Origin: Zygaena filipendulae
Taxonomy: Eukaryota; Arthropoda; Insecta; Lepidoptera; Zygaenidae
Assembly (NCBI GenBank): GCA_907165275.2
Contig: OU015653.1
Location: 14,352,001-14,416,000, forward strand
Direction of reading: 5' to 3'
Length of the DNA: 64,000 nucleotides
Position numbers and translations under genes: made by a program. The notes under the pieces are model-generated. The model ran no database searches. It saw only the letters and a list, made by a program, of their open reading frames with translations, and had not been told where the DNA came from. How positions within the stretch are numbered: position 1 is the stretch's first letter; the number at the start of each line of letters is the position of its first letter. Positions 22,081-34,236 of this stretch are shown piece after piece.

Positions 22081-24375
22081 CGACCTATATGAATTGAAAG
22101 CTATAACATAATCGCAAGGTTTTCCATGTTATTGTCGTCTCATACAACCCGTATTAATTACAGGAAATGAGGCAATTTCCAACATACAGTTTTGGTATTA
22201 GTAATGTCACGGCTCATCAATATTTATTGTCAATCACCATAGTTAATATAATATTATATACATATTACATTTGTAATTTGTCCTCCGTGCGTGAGGCCCG
22301 GAAAATATTCAGGAATTACACGCGTATAACATCTGTGATACTTTTAGATAGCACATCAAGTAGAACAAGATAAGTTTGTGTTCTGGGGGAATCGTTCACC
22401 AGGCTCGGCAGTCAGCTGCCTGTTTATTATTCATACGGCTTATATTTGCGGCTGCTGCATATACATGTCGAGGAGTGAGTACAGAGCGCGGGGGACCATG
22501 TGTCCGACAGTAAATATATCAGACGGACAAGGGCATTCATCTTCAGAATCGAGAACGCCCAACGTTCAAACGATTTACGAGGGGGCAACGGACGTAGCTA
22601 CCGAAACCGATACATCGCCTGTGTTCACTAGAGAAAAATAAACGTTCCCGTAAATTGTTTTCACTAAATTGAATTGAATATTGCATAGGTAAACACTGGC
22701 CCCGTCCCGTCGGAGCATTATTTGATGGCACACGAGCGAGCGGTCAGAAAATGCAAATTGGTGTTGCGCCAGTTTGGAAATGTAAATTGAATGGTCCAAC
22801 TTTGTCCAAGATTCATGAATTAAGCATCCATTTAAAACTTCCACATTTGTAAAGGGTAGGTACATAAACAGCATCAGCGGGTGGGTTTAATTTAATTTGC
22901 AATCTGACGAGCGGATCCTTGTCACATTGTTGTCAGACGGCCAACGGGTACCGGCGCTCGGACCTCAGCCCGTCCGGGGACCGCGGGTCTGTCCGGTAGT
23001 AGGTACTTCTTTGTTTTAACATCATTTATTAGGGGACATTAATGAGAGAACACAGAAAGGTTTCCCGTGTCGTTTAATTTGACTTGACCGTTTAATTTGG
23101 CAGCGGTGTTTCGTATGTACCTTTAAACTGTGCCTAAACTAATAGAACGGATTGCCAGAAAACGGCGAGCGGGATGGCAGAATTATGGTAGTATAATGTT
23201 TTCTTTGGATATCGATCAATCAGTTGTTTCGCATAGATTCACCGGGCGTGGAATTCTTTCAATCTTTTTTAGGTATTGAAACGCGCAAAGACTGGTCATT
23301 GTTACTCTAGCGAAATATGAACAAAGTAGCTCTTCGACATTGTCTGTCGGCACAAAGCGAGCGATGGCCTGGACTTAGCTTCTTTCGAGACACAAAAAAA
23401 TTAATTTCAATGATTTCCAACTGGTTTCGCTGCCGAACAGACGCTATTGTCGCGTCGCCCTTTATGTGCTTCAAGTCAAATCCCAGTCAACAGAGCCTCG
23501 ATATTGTGCAACATTTGCACAAAATGACTAGAACATCCACAATTTTTTACGCAGGACGCGTCTCTAAGCGAGATACAAAGCGGAATTGTTGAGGTGAATT
23601 GTGTAATATCGCGCCATTTTTCATGTCACAAGTGCAGACCTAGATAGGAGCTCTGGCAACGTCTCCGTCATGCGTCTTCGCAATTATTGTGTTGTTGTAC
23701 ACTTTGATATCCGACACAGAGAACATTTACTTAGTGGCGCACATTAAACTTTGGAAATGTTCTACTCGAACCATAAAACACACTATTTATTTGCCAAAAA
23801 CCGGTGACATAATTTTAACTGTGCTGTGCTATTATTCTAGTGAAGTAGTAGTGTTTATTCATTCAGAAATAGCGAAGAAGCGTTTAAAGTCCTCACTAGT
23901 GAGTGCAGTGAATCGAATTTAAGTGGAGGCGGGGGATCGGTGCATAAAATTTATTGCACCGGCGGCAACATTTACAGAGCTAAGAGGCGAATCTAACAGT
24001 CTTACTGCAGAGTGAACTTCGAAGAGAAACTTCAGCGAGATATTCAAATGCTGTCATTTTATTCTTTCTCAAACATCATTATGATTTCATTTGATAAAGT
24101 CTTTTAACATCAGATTAATTACAGAGTCTACTATTTGAACAGTGAACGAACGTAAATAGTAAGTCTTGTACAATGCAACAAAATGTACCAACAGTAAGAT
24201 TGAGTGTAGGTGCCTACTATTGATGGAGTTATTATTAAATGTATTGACTACATAAACGGGATGTTTTAATTACATACGAGTATCATCGTAAAATTCTCCA
24301 GGATTCTCTTATAGGACTTTGCTGGATCGGTTAAAGTCGCCAATGTTGCAAAAATCACTGGCGGCGCAAGCTAAG
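22081..24375. other. single-copy-looking 2.3 kb with several weak coding-like patches
   Basis: No repeat of the window is found here. The GC-rich patch 22905-23005 is open in one plus frame (SDERILVTLLSDGQRVPALG). The frame 22378-22641 has a Ser/Thr/Glu-rich end and an AATAAA overlapping its stop. None has a convincing splice context or known domain. Confidence 0.35.
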
Positions 24376-24612
24376 TGGACGCAGATAAGCAATAACATGT
24401 TAACCCACAAACTTAAGTTACTGATTCCGAACGATTTATCGAGAGTTAGGGAACATTTTTTTAATATATATTTACCATATTACATTGCTTAAATATGTAA
24501 CTAAATATTTAACATAAAACATGTTGACACAAAATGGTGCTATACTTTTAAAACACGATTTACTCAAAATTTCTCCAGTGTGAGTTAACACACTATTGCT
24601 TATCTATGTCCA
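24376..24612 (-). mobile_element. MITE with AGATAAGCAATA ends, copy 3
   Basis: Left TGGACGCAGATAAGCAATAA, right ATTGCTTATCTATGTCCA. Internally the reverse complement of the 12476-12713 copy. The best preserved ends of the family in this window. Confidence 0.8.
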
Positions 24613-26170
24613 AGTATACCTAATCCTCATTTAATTTGCAGAAAAGGCAAAGGGGTGGATTGAGCTTTTAAATGTTTTTCACGTCCTTACCTATTTACAA
24701 GTCGCTGTTTACTGGGGCTTAAAATGAGATTCAGTGCTATCGGGATTCAATTTGGCGTCAAAGTGGACATTGCATCTCATAAATTATTCCTGAAACGACG
24801 ATTCCTTTTTTTGAGAACAGTCGAGGAAGAATATATTATCGGTATCAAAATACACTTTTAATCACTTTTTCTGCAGTTTCGCTTGCCTTGTATTTCAACC
24901 GAACTATATTAATCCAGTACATGATCCGTGTAAAAAAATTGATCGAAATTCGTCCAGCCATTTCAATATGAAGGAGTAATAAAATATATACCTACATATG
25001 GTACAACCCGCACATACATTATATTAACATATATATTTGCATTTGTAACATTAGTGTGATTAGAAATCCTATCAATGAATACTTAATTCCCTAGGAGCAA
25101 TGAGTCTGGTTGTAACGGAGATTTTTCGTTTATGCCATTGGTCCACTCATTTCTATTAAAAACTCTAGTACTGGAAGATGTTGAGCTAGTTTATTGGAAC
25201 TAAATATATGTACTTGGAAGAAAATATTCCACAGGGTTACTGTGACGTGGGTTAGAACAGATCGGTATCTCCCCTTCCATCCAGTTCTACTGATAGTTCT
25301 TTCAGTAACATATCCTTATAGTATTGTTTCGACAGGTTCATTGATCACATAGGTACGATAATAAAATAGGAGTCTGCCGTCTCAACTTAACACAATCTCT
25401 CATTTTTTTCCCCAACTGAAAGAAAGTAGATATAGCTTTTCTATATACGCGACCCGGTCGTTCTTTATTCATTAATGGGGCGGACATAGGGATGCGATGG
25501 GTATATGGGGGCGTAGCGGAGAAATAGGTTGTCTGAAAATCTAAGCATCAACCACAAACAAGCTACAAGCCTCATACATATTAATGTGCTATCCACATTA
25601 ACTCAGTGAGCGGTGCCTGTCTGTCGCCCGTCGTAACGTAACGTAACGTACTTGCGGCAATTTTGCTTTTCACCTGTCAAATTGCGACGCAGTTTCAGAA
25701 TTGTGATACCATCAGCGCGCTACACTCGCACTTTGTGAATACATTCGCTCGAGTTATAGTTGTGATTACAATGTTACGTTATTGGTGGGTTGTGATTACA
25801 ATGTTAGTTGTTACATGACTATGGTGGGTTTAAATTACACAGACATTGTTGGTGCGCCCGACGGGGTGTAAGTCGTAACCAAATGTAATAACTATACGTA
25901 TGTGTCAGATATAAAGATATGATCACGATAACAAGTAGATGTGTTAAAAACTTTTCACCCAAAATTCAAGAGGTTTTAAATAAAATATTGCTATTTAAAT
26001 ACGATTTAAAAATACACGCTATTGTAGGGTGTGTCAACTAAAAAGAATAAAAAGAAGATAAAGATCTGACAAAAAAATATGTTAAAATTACAGCGTATTA
26101 TTAAGTAGTCATGTTATCAGATTAGTACTCCTTTTGTGCTTTACATTTTCAAAAATTTTGTTTCGTTGAT
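24613..26170. other. no gene recognised
   Basis: Near 25633 TAACG is repeated several times (CGTAACGTAACGTAACGTA). GTTGTGATTACAATGTTA occurs twice (25758 and 25790 regions). TTGGTGCGCCCGACGGGGTG at about 25849 looks vaguely like a retroelement primer site but matches no tRNA I can name. Confidence 0.3.
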
Positions 26171-26330
26171 GAGATTGATCGATCGATCGATCTCTTTATT
26201 GGACACCAAACTAAAAAAAAGGTTCTTACAAACTCTCTATAATTTAACTTTATAGGTATTTGTATATCTATTAAGTTAAATAAAGCGGCCTTATCGCTTA
26301 AAGCGATTTCTCTCAGGCAACCTTTGAGTG
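26171..26330 (-). mobile_element. LINE 3' end remnant with (GATC)n target end
   Basis: The minus strand has CGCTTTAAGCGATAAGGCCG, a LINE 3' UTR block, and ends AATAAAGAGATCGATCGATC. No coding part. Confidence 0.55.
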
Positions 26331-26394
26331 GATTGTTTTTTAGAAGAAATTATATAGGTGTTTACATACCTAATTATTATTAGATAAGGATATG

Positions 26395-26587
26395 CAACTA
26401 GTATAAAATACATAATGCGAATGCGAGTTTATTTGTTTGTTTTTTTACGCTATCACGCTGTAATTATTCATCCGATTGTCATGAAATTTTGCAAACACGT
26501 TTTCAGGGGTACAGAAAAATACACAGGGTCTCCTGGAATTCCCACGAGAACTCCGAAATTAACGCCGGTGAAATCGCGGGAACCTAG
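26395..26587 (+). mobile_element. Helitron-like copy
   Basis: TGTCATGAAATTTTGCAAAC, GGAATTCCCACGAGAACTCC, GCCGGTGAAATCGCGGGAAC, then CTAG before T26588. The hairpin is decayed. Confidence 0.6.
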
Positions 26588-27023
26588 TTTGCTATAGTTA
26601 AAACGATAGATGCTATATTACCAAATTGAATTTCCGCTCAAACAGAAATATTTTTTCGGAGTCTTGGTCTACTTACTAAGCTCTACCGTAACCTGATACC
26701 ACAATAATAGAGCAGGCACAGTTTGTTTATACACGCCAGACTCACGGACGTGGCATTGTGTGGTGAGGCACAATCGGGCTGTGGGCTGTGGGCGCCATCG
26801 GTGGCGGCAAACAGTGGGCAGTGGGCGCCGACACGGCAAACAGAGCCTCGCCTCGCTCAATTAACTGTCACGGAATGGTCCCTTAATGCATTCGAGACAA
26901 ATGCTATTACTACACCTACTACCATATATACGTATTGGATTGATGATATCTTGTTTACCCTCTTTAAGTAGTTCCGAGGCGTCTATAAGACATTTTTTTT
27001 TAATACCTATATTATTACTATTT
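26588..27023. other. no gene recognised; G/C-rich patch
   Basis: 26740-26880 is GC-rich with GTGGGC-type short repeats (GGGCTGTGGGCTGTGGGCGC). Frames on both strands are short. Confidence 0.3.
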
Positions 27024-27270
27024 ACCTCAGACCAAATAAAAACTAAAGACGGAACGTCTCGAATAACGAAGTGAAACCGGTTGCGTATGCAATATGCATG
27101 TGGAGATTAGGAAAGTGTATGGATTTGAAAAGTTCACTTAGGGTTTATGGTTTTTTTTTTCTTGTAAGTGTGTGCGTATTTCTGTGTACGTGCACGGCGT
27201 GGTGTCTTTTTCCTGGCTACACTTGTTTGTTCTACGCGTTCTGTCTTTAGTTTTCATTTGGTCTGAGCTA
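27024..27270. repeat. inverted repeat, about 30-bp arms
   Basis: CAGACCAAATAAAAACTAAA with GACGGAACG at 27027-27055 is inverted as CGTTCTGTCTTTAG with TTTTCATTTGGTCTG at 27237-27266, with two or three mismatches. It may be a MITE or the ends of a decayed transposon. Confidence 0.5.
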
Positions 27271-27326
27271 CTTACAAGAAACAGCTTGGTACTCTCTTTC
27301 TCTTTCCCTTTACTGTACCACAGGGA

Positions 27327-27515
27327 ACACTCCGTAGTCTCACCCACGTTAATTACGGAGTTCCCGCGGGAGATCTGGGTGAAGAGTATCCTGTTTCCGT
27401 TTCTGTGCCCCTGACAACATGTATGCAAAATTTCATGATGATCGGTTGAGTAGTTAAGGCGTGAAAGCGTAACAGACAAACAAACTCACATTCGCATTTA
27501 TTATATATATTAAGA
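27327..27515 (-). mobile_element. Helitron-like copy, 3' end lost
   Basis: AATTACGGAGTTCCCGCGGG, GCCCCTGACAACATGTATGC, ATGATGATCGGTTGAGTAGT in order. The CTAG end is replaced by other sequence. Confidence 0.6.
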
Positions 27516-30465
27516 ATATTAAGATTCTTTACAAGGCACTGAATTAACAAAAATTGTAACATTTTAACATTTTAGCTGTCATGTAGTGGATACATCGAGT
27601 GCATGCGTGTAGCGTTCGTTATTCATACCACCATTCAGAAGCCATTTTGTTTACTCTAAGCAAGAAACTAGCAATCTAAAGTTATCATTGGCTTTCCACC
27701 ATAATTAAAGTAGGACAGGAAGTTGAAGAACAGGGATTATCGTTTCATAAATTCCAAACTCTTTGCCATTAATTATTATAATATAAAGCAATAAAATAAA
27801 GATGTAATTAATGATAGTTATCTCCAGTTGCACGAAAGGAATCCGAAGAAACTTTGTCGCAGTGGCATCGCAGATCGCAATGCAAAACGTTGCCAACTAT
27901 AATATTGTTACACTGAGTTAAACTTAAAGAACGATTTGTTAAGTCGCATTTCCCCTGTGCGGGTTTTTATATTGCAAAGTTAAACGGAAGAAATGCAGTT
28001 TGCAACAAGAAATTTCAGCGGGTATCGGCCACGCCTAATGGAATTAAATCCTTAGTTTGCAGCTCGACAGTGGCCTAACTTTTTATAAGTCGCTATTGCT
28101 GGTGGGATAGCTTCGAATACTTTTATAGTTTTTGAAGTTCTGTAGCAGAAAGATTCCATTTAATGTTCCATCCAGGGTGAAATTGAAGTCATGGACTATC
28201 GCTAAATCTGTTATTTTCGCACGCCTACTTTGTTTACATAATATTACAGGTCGGTCGTAATAAACTTTAATAAAAAAAATTACCTTGGATCAGTATTAAA
28301 ATTTGGTGTTGTTTTTTCCCATTTCATCGTCCCACACAGCATCATGCTTCACAATTTTGATCCTTCTACATTTTGTGGCATTTATTGAAGTAGTTTAAAA
28401 TAGTTTCTATTGTTTGGTCTATGCTAATTTTGGCATTCTCTAGGGAATTCTTTTTATCGGGATGAAAACATCCTATGTCACTTAGAGATAAGTACTGCAG
28501 TTTACAATGAATAGATGAATTTTTAGGATTGGTTCAATAGATCCAGATATTAACCTACTACAAAATTTACCTCTAATATTAGCGTAGATAATGTGCAACA
28601 TGACTCACTAAGTATTGGGGTTTTATGCTTTTTTTACAAGACTTTTCTTCAATAAGAGATATTATCTATGTCTCTTTAGATTAGGCACTGTTGATGTTTG
28701 TTGCTTTTTCTTGTGTGTTGTGCTGAAATAAATGTATTTTCTTCTTCTTCTTTTTCTTCTTCAATAAGTGGACACTGCCTCCCCCCATGTACCGTATATA
28801 TTCGTGGTTTTCAGGATTTTTAATGTTTCCCGGTTTTTTGCAAATAAATAAATGTCCATGTTTTTTTTTTTTTATATAATTTAACTTATTTCTGAATTAT
28901 TTTCATATTTAGATAACTTTAATCTGTCGGTCTATTCTTAAAGTCGTTAAATTAATGTTCGCTGTATAAGATAGGCACTTGGGTTCGAGTCATTTTCTTC
29001 TCTACCACTCAAGTGTCACTTCGTATCCCTCTGTTATTTCTATGTCACTTACATTGCCAACTTCACTCACTACTATCGTTTTAGCTGACAGAACCTTAAG
29101 TTGCTATTTTTCATGTTCTATTCTGTAATAATAGCGTGCCTCTTATAAAGAATCACTGCAAAAATGTGGGTATATGAAATTTAATCACATTTCAGATATT
29201 CATACAAATATAACATTTAGAGTTGATTTCTTCGGTTTTCTCCAAGAGTTCCGAGAGAGTTCTTGCAAGCTATACTCTATAGTACCATGGCTTGCAATTT
29301 CTAACCTTACAACAAAGAATTTTTAAAGGAAATACCTATATTAATCTAATGAATTTTACTTGAAACTGACTAAATGCATTATATGCGAAAGTACATAAAA
29401 AAGAAGAAAAAAGAAACTTATATAATCTTCACAACAGAGAACACGATTATTTCGCTTATCGTCCTTGACCTCACCACAAAATACCCAAATGGATCGGCTC
29501 TATATTTATTACTCCATTCATCTTCTGTTTCCTGCTTCCTATTTTTCGTTGCATCACAACATGTATGATAAATAGTCCACGGCCTCTAGAGTGAAGGCTG
29601 AATGTTATACGCAACACACAAAATGTGCATTATCATGTATTCGCCGGACCGCGATACTAAGCCATTCTTTGCCTCCTTTCATATAAAGAAAGTCACGGTT
29701 CTCTGTAAGCCGTTCGGAACATGATTATCCATTTTCGTAGAAATAACAGACCAATTTTTTAATCAAAGCGTTTGTAATGAAATTGAGAATTAGTTAAACT
29801 ATATGTAGAGTTAGTTAAACTATGGTGAAGGTCCAAGTCCGTGTCAACGATACATAGGTAAACTGAAAATATCGTTGCAAAATGAGTAAAGTTTAGTAGT
29901 CAAGTAGCACTTGCTATTATGCTGGGATATAAAAAAAGGTATGAATATTTAAATTTATCGTCCCCAATGAAACTCAATATAAAGTATGGAACAAAAGAAA
30001 AACCTAACATAATAAAGAAGCTGAGAGTATTGTGCAGTCTGAAGCAATATCCACAATGAACACACTCTTTCAATAAGAGTCTGTATTCAAATACGATTTA
30101 CATCTCAACTTTAAATAAATCTCTATATTAATTGGTTGGCACGTCGCGCTTCGACAAATAAAACGCAAATATAAAATGAAAGAATTGAAGTGGATATTGA
30201 AAATAAATTTATGCAACATCGTCTCACAGAATAAAGCAAAAAATATACGAAAATTTACGTAAGAATGCTTGGAACGGTTCATTTTTGATAACGCACGTAA
30301 AATCGAAACAAGGCGGATATGACTTTTGCTTAAATATGCCTCCATCAAACCGGACGTCCTTTTTAGGGGAAAAATCGGAACTGTTTAAGAAATAAAAAAA
30401 TTTACTTACCTCTGATATAAGTATATCTAACTACTAACCGTTTTCTCTTAATAGCATATAGGATA
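27516..30465. other. 2.9 kb, no gene recognised
   Basis: AT-rich. At 28690-28765 GTGCTGAAATAAATGTATTT followed by (CTT)n looks like a retroposon tail. A minus-strand 92-codon frame at 30070-30348 has no motif I know. Confidence 0.35.
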
Positions 30466-30495
30466 AAAAGCATATAGGATATCCTATATGCTTTT
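30466..30495. repeat. perfect 30-nt palindrome without loop
   Basis: AAAAGCATATAGGAT is followed directly by its reverse complement. A further AGCATATAGGAT lies 13 bp upstream. It may be a remnant of an inverted duplication. Confidence 0.8.
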
Positions 30496-30559
30496 AGGTT
30501 TATTTCTTGTGTGTGAATTATAATAAGTCAGCTGACATCTGTACTCAGTAGAGCCACAT

Positions 30560-30745
30560 ATAGGACATATAGCGCGTTTTGGCGTCATGCGACATTTCGG
30601 CTTAATGTATATCCGTTGTTTTAAGATTACGTAAAAAATGAAAAAATATGTGTCCTATATTTTTTTATTAATCTACAAGACGGACCAAATAGAATTTTGA
30701 TTTGCATACACCGGAAAGAAGCCTATATGTGTATTCAAATCTAAT
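30560..30745. repeat. partial copy of the GGGCATGATGA MITE
   Basis: TCCGTTGTTTTAAGATTACG, GTGTCCTATATTTTTTTATT and AATCTACAAGACGGACCAAA follow the order of 55210-55290. The ends are missing. Confidence 0.5.
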
Positions 30746-31021
30746 AGTTTACTCGATTCTTACAACGGCTATTTTGATTATTTTTTTATGTTTGCTGTCT
30801 CCTGATGATGCAGAAATTTCGGCTAAAACATTAGTATCTCCGATAAATATTATAGAAATTACCACAAAAGAATTGAGGTAAGAACGCCGATGGATCAAGT
30901 TTTGACGGCCTACACATCCAATAGTTATTTGTCTGCGTGTTCACGCAAGCTCTTCCACTAACTCCGTACATAAACTCTTTTGTTCGAATAACTCACGCAA
31001 CACGACGCGAGAGTTTTCCGA

Positions 31022-31144
31022 ATGGAAGCTGCGTACTCAACAATAATAAATAAAGGTTACAATAACCTTAATGAAAGTGAGAGGGTACTCTCGAAGGAGT
31101 TGGGTAATGGCGACTATGATGGCGATATAAAATCTAATAGGGGT
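31022..31144 (+). CDS. candidate first coding exon, unknown gene
   Basis: A 41-codon segment starts MEAAYSTIINKGYNNLNE and ends DYDGDIKSNRG. It stops exactly before GTAAGT (31145-31150), a perfect 5' splice donor, leaving codon phase 0. An in-frame TAA lies at 30989-30991 and no ATG comes between, so this ATG would be the true start. The peptide is hydrophilic and acidic to mixed, like an N-terminal cytoplasmic tail, with no signal peptide or motif. The frame stays open past the donor to 31327, where the composition looks less coding. I could not find a following exon or assign a family. If unspliced, the product would be 101 residues. Chance occurrence is possible. Confidence 0.35.
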
Positions 31145-31360
31145 GTAAGTGAACCCGCGATCTGGACTAGTTGCGTGGAATTAGTGAGCGGTGGCAGTCA
31201 GGCTTCGTTTTCACTCGGTGGCGACTGGCGAGTACTATCGGAGCACGTCACATTGGCAAGTAGTCTAGTAATAGAACGCGTTCAAGTTACTTTACTTGCT
31301 TTAGCTGTGTCAGAAAATTTGTGTTAATAATCAACTATTATCTTCATTTTCTGTGATGAT

Positions 31361-31634
31361 GACCGAATTGGCGCAGTATGTCACAATGTGTATCCGCGAA
31401 TCAATTGGTTCCGGATTCGATTCCCGGTGAGGGCGAACTTAGTGTGATGAACACAGGGTTCCATTTGCCTGTCTGGGTATGTTTATATATTTATATACAT
31501 ATGTTTATTATTATATCATAGATACTATTGTAATAGTATAGGTATACCACCCGTTGCTTGGTTTTCACGATACAAGCTTGTAGCTTGGTGCGAGACCAAG
31601 TGGATCTGTGTGTTGTGCAGTATTATTATTATTC
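31361..31634 (+). mobile_element. tRNA-derived SINE, copy 2
   Basis: A box region TTGGCGCAGTATG, B box GGATTCGATTCC, then GTGATGAACACAGGGTTCCA and a (ATT)n tail. More diverged than the copies at 7843 and 36632. Confidence 0.8.
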
Positions 31635-32418
31635 TAGTCTGTTTAAATTTTGGAAGCGGTCTAATAAGTGGAAGCAATAATATAATGAGGTTTTGATTGC
31701 TGGATAACAGAAATTTGAAAAAATAATAATGTAAATTGCTCTTATAGTTTTAATCTGCAAAACAGCAAAAATTTTGAAAATAAAAGTGACATCCATATAA
31801 ACCACACATCGAGCGTTATTGACGGTAAAGTGAAGACCATAATATAGAGCTTGGAGGTGGCAGACTTGAATAAAGTGTGAATGAAGCTTGATGCCGGGTG
31901 TGCGAGCGATGCGCCATAAACACAGGGGTCACATATTCTCGACCTATCAACATATTCCGACCCCTTATTGAGGTGCGCCGTAAAACACCAAGTGGAAGTA
32001 CCCACGTAAGACCCTACCAAGGGAGCGATGTAATTTGCGAAAAGATGTTAGCCCCCGTGAGTGAGATTGAGAATTAGAAATACTCAGATGAACGAAAAAC
32101 TTCGAATGAAACTGTTAAAAACTTTTCGATTCATCACTATTTCGATTCGGGGAAAGTTGGTGATCGTTTCATATTCTCAGAGCCGTCTGTCTGCCTGTCG
32201 CTCGCACCATTGAACGATAAACAAACAAAATATTGAAAACCTCAACTGTTTAAGATATAAAAGGAATAAATATTCCGATGAAACGAATGTAATGCGAATA
32301 ATGTAATGGGAGCCGCGTCATCGAAAAGCAATTTACTTGTGAATATCGAAACGAGGAAATTTTAACTGACGAAATAATTGTTTATTAATGAAATAGTCTT
32401 AGGTATAAATACATAGAA
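31635..32418. other. no gene recognised
   Basis: Mixed. A minus-strand frame at 31742-32020 has no known motif. Confidence 0.3.
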
Positions 32419-32814
32419 GTGGGCGTCCACGTAAAAAGATACCAGTAGTGGGATATTGAGTTAAGACTAGATTCGGTATCTAGAATAGTCAATTGATAGT
32501 AAGGGTTGGAAAAATATTCAAAAACTAGCACAGTTTTTTTTTTTACAGGACTTTGAAGTTGAAACTCTGAAAAAGCTTGATTTGAGAAAAAGCATTTTAA
32601 AAGTTTATGTGAAAAAAAAAACACACTTCTACTTGCTTGTTTCATAGATTTTTATATATTATTTTAGATTAAGATATATGAAATTAAAGATAATTGAGCA
32701 TTTATTAATAATCAATTAAAATCGCGGACGCAATTTTTTCACTGAACTTTACAAAACTGCTTATATCTCGGAAACTAAATGCCGAGAACTAAAACTTTTA
32801 GCTTGGACGCCCAA
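32419..32814 (+). mobile_element. MITE with GTGGGCGTCCA ends, copy 1
   Basis: Left GTGGGCGTCCACGTAAAA, right TTTTAGCTTGGACGCCCAAC. The interior (CGGTATCTAGAATAGTCAAT; CGCGGACGCAATTTTTTCAC) matches 38414-38782 in the opposite direction. No transposase coded. Confidence 0.8.
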
Positions 32815-33036
32815 CGTCAGCCGAAAAGGTACTCAAACAAATAGGTTATCAAATTGTCTACAAGAGATAATGAATTTTCGGCTTATTATTTTTTGCCAAA
32901 GTCAAAAGGTTTTCTAGAAATAACTTTTGAAAGTTTTTTTAGAATACGTCTTTTGATCCGTGTCACAAGCTGTGTGTTTGATTACGTTACGTGAAAACAA
33001 AGTGGTTAATAATGAAAATAATTATTATTAGAAAAA

Positions 33037-33249
33037 CTAGCTGTTCCCCGCGGTTTTACCCGTAGTAACTTCGGAGATCCCGCAGGAATTTCGGGATTAA
33101 AGTCCCTATGTCCCTATGTCTTTTTCTGTACCCCTGACAACGTGTATGCAAAATTTCATGATGATCTGTTAAACCGTTGAGGCATGAAAGCGAGACAGAC
33201 AGACAGATAAACCGACTTACTTTCGCATTTATAATATTAGTTGGGTAGA
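33037..33249 (-). mobile_element. Helitron-like copy, complete ends
   Basis: Plus strand from CTAGCTGTTCCCCGCGGTTT after A33036 to AGTTGGGTAGA before T33250. 213 bp with all core blocks and GACAGACAGACAG near the 5' end. Confidence 0.75.
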
Positions 33250-34012
33250 TAAATAAATATCGCGTCCTATCTGTTTTCGTACAAAAATGTGAGATAGTTG
33301 AATGAAAATAAAATAAACTTCTACTTCATCCCTTGAGAGGAATCTTTCAGTAAGTACTTAATCAATTAGTTTTAAGGTAATCCGTGGCACTAAGAGTCAG
33401 CACCTATTAAAAGTAATAGCCAAGTAAACCGTTTTATCGCCCAATCCATCCACTATTGTTTCTCTCACATTTCTCCAGAAATTTATTGAGTGCTTTGTAT
33501 TTGTTTGCCTCTGAGTAGGTACATTAAAAAAAGCTTGTGCGTCACGTCAGAAGTTACTTCTTTGGTGTGACTTTGAAATTGGAACGAGTCAACAGTCGTT
33601 AGTTGTGAAAGTTTTACTTATTAATGACTTATTACAACGCTTCGCTTCAAAAAGAGTTTGATGAAAAAAAAACAAGAAAAAAAAAATCCATAAGAACTTA
33701 GAACGTCATTTGAAATTTAAATACCGGTGAACGCGCGATTCCGATTCATAATGGCTTCGGAATCGCATTACGGTGGTCGCCGGAGCGTGAGCTTCGCGGG
33801 CATTCGCTGACTGAAGCGACAGCCAGACGCCATGGAGATGAGGATTAAGTAAATTAAAAGATTTTAGAAAAAAAAAAAATAGCAACGTCAGCGCCCCCGG
33901 TAGCCGCGTTTAATGAGACAATCTCACCTTATTGTTGTCTCGGGCATTCGCCGCCAACCCCTTGAATTCTTATCTAATTAAGTTCCATGGAAGCACAGTA
34001 AATAATAATATA
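33250..34012. other. no gene recognised
   Basis: A short GC-rich patch at 33730-33830 holds a 19-codon frame starting at 33751 (MASESHYGGRRSVSFAGIR). An inverted GATTCCGA/TCGGAATC pair lies at its start. Too short to call. Confidence 0.3.
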
Positions 34013-34172
34013 CTAGCTGTTTCCCGCGGATTCAGCCGAGCCACTCGGGAATTTCGGGATATAAGTACCCTATGTCCTTCTCTGTACCACTGACAACGTG
34101 TTTCATGACGATCGGTCGGAGTTAAGGCGTGTAAGCGTAACAAATAAACAAACATTCGCATTTATACCTACT
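34013..34172 (-). mobile_element. Helitron-like copy, shortened
   Basis: CTAGCTGTTTCCCGCGGATT after A, then CTATGTCCTTCTCTGTACCA and TGACAACGTG. The 5' end is only approximate. Confidence 0.6.
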
Positions 34173-34184
34173 AGAAAAAAAAAT

Positions 34185-34236
34185 ACATACAATCGAACAT
34201 AGAACCTTCTCCTTTTTGGAAGTCGGTTAAAAAGGA
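34185..34236 (-). repeat. ACCGACTTCC repeat end (reverse)
   Basis: ATACAATCGAACATAGAACC followed by TTCTCCTTTTTGGAAGTCGG, inverse of the 19509 motif and nearly identical to 52190-52236. Confidence 0.6.

Noticed and set aside
25838..25880. TTGGTGCGCCCGACGGGGTG as a retroelement primer site
   Set aside because: Does not match a tRNA 3' end I can name, and no LTR-like borders or gag follow.
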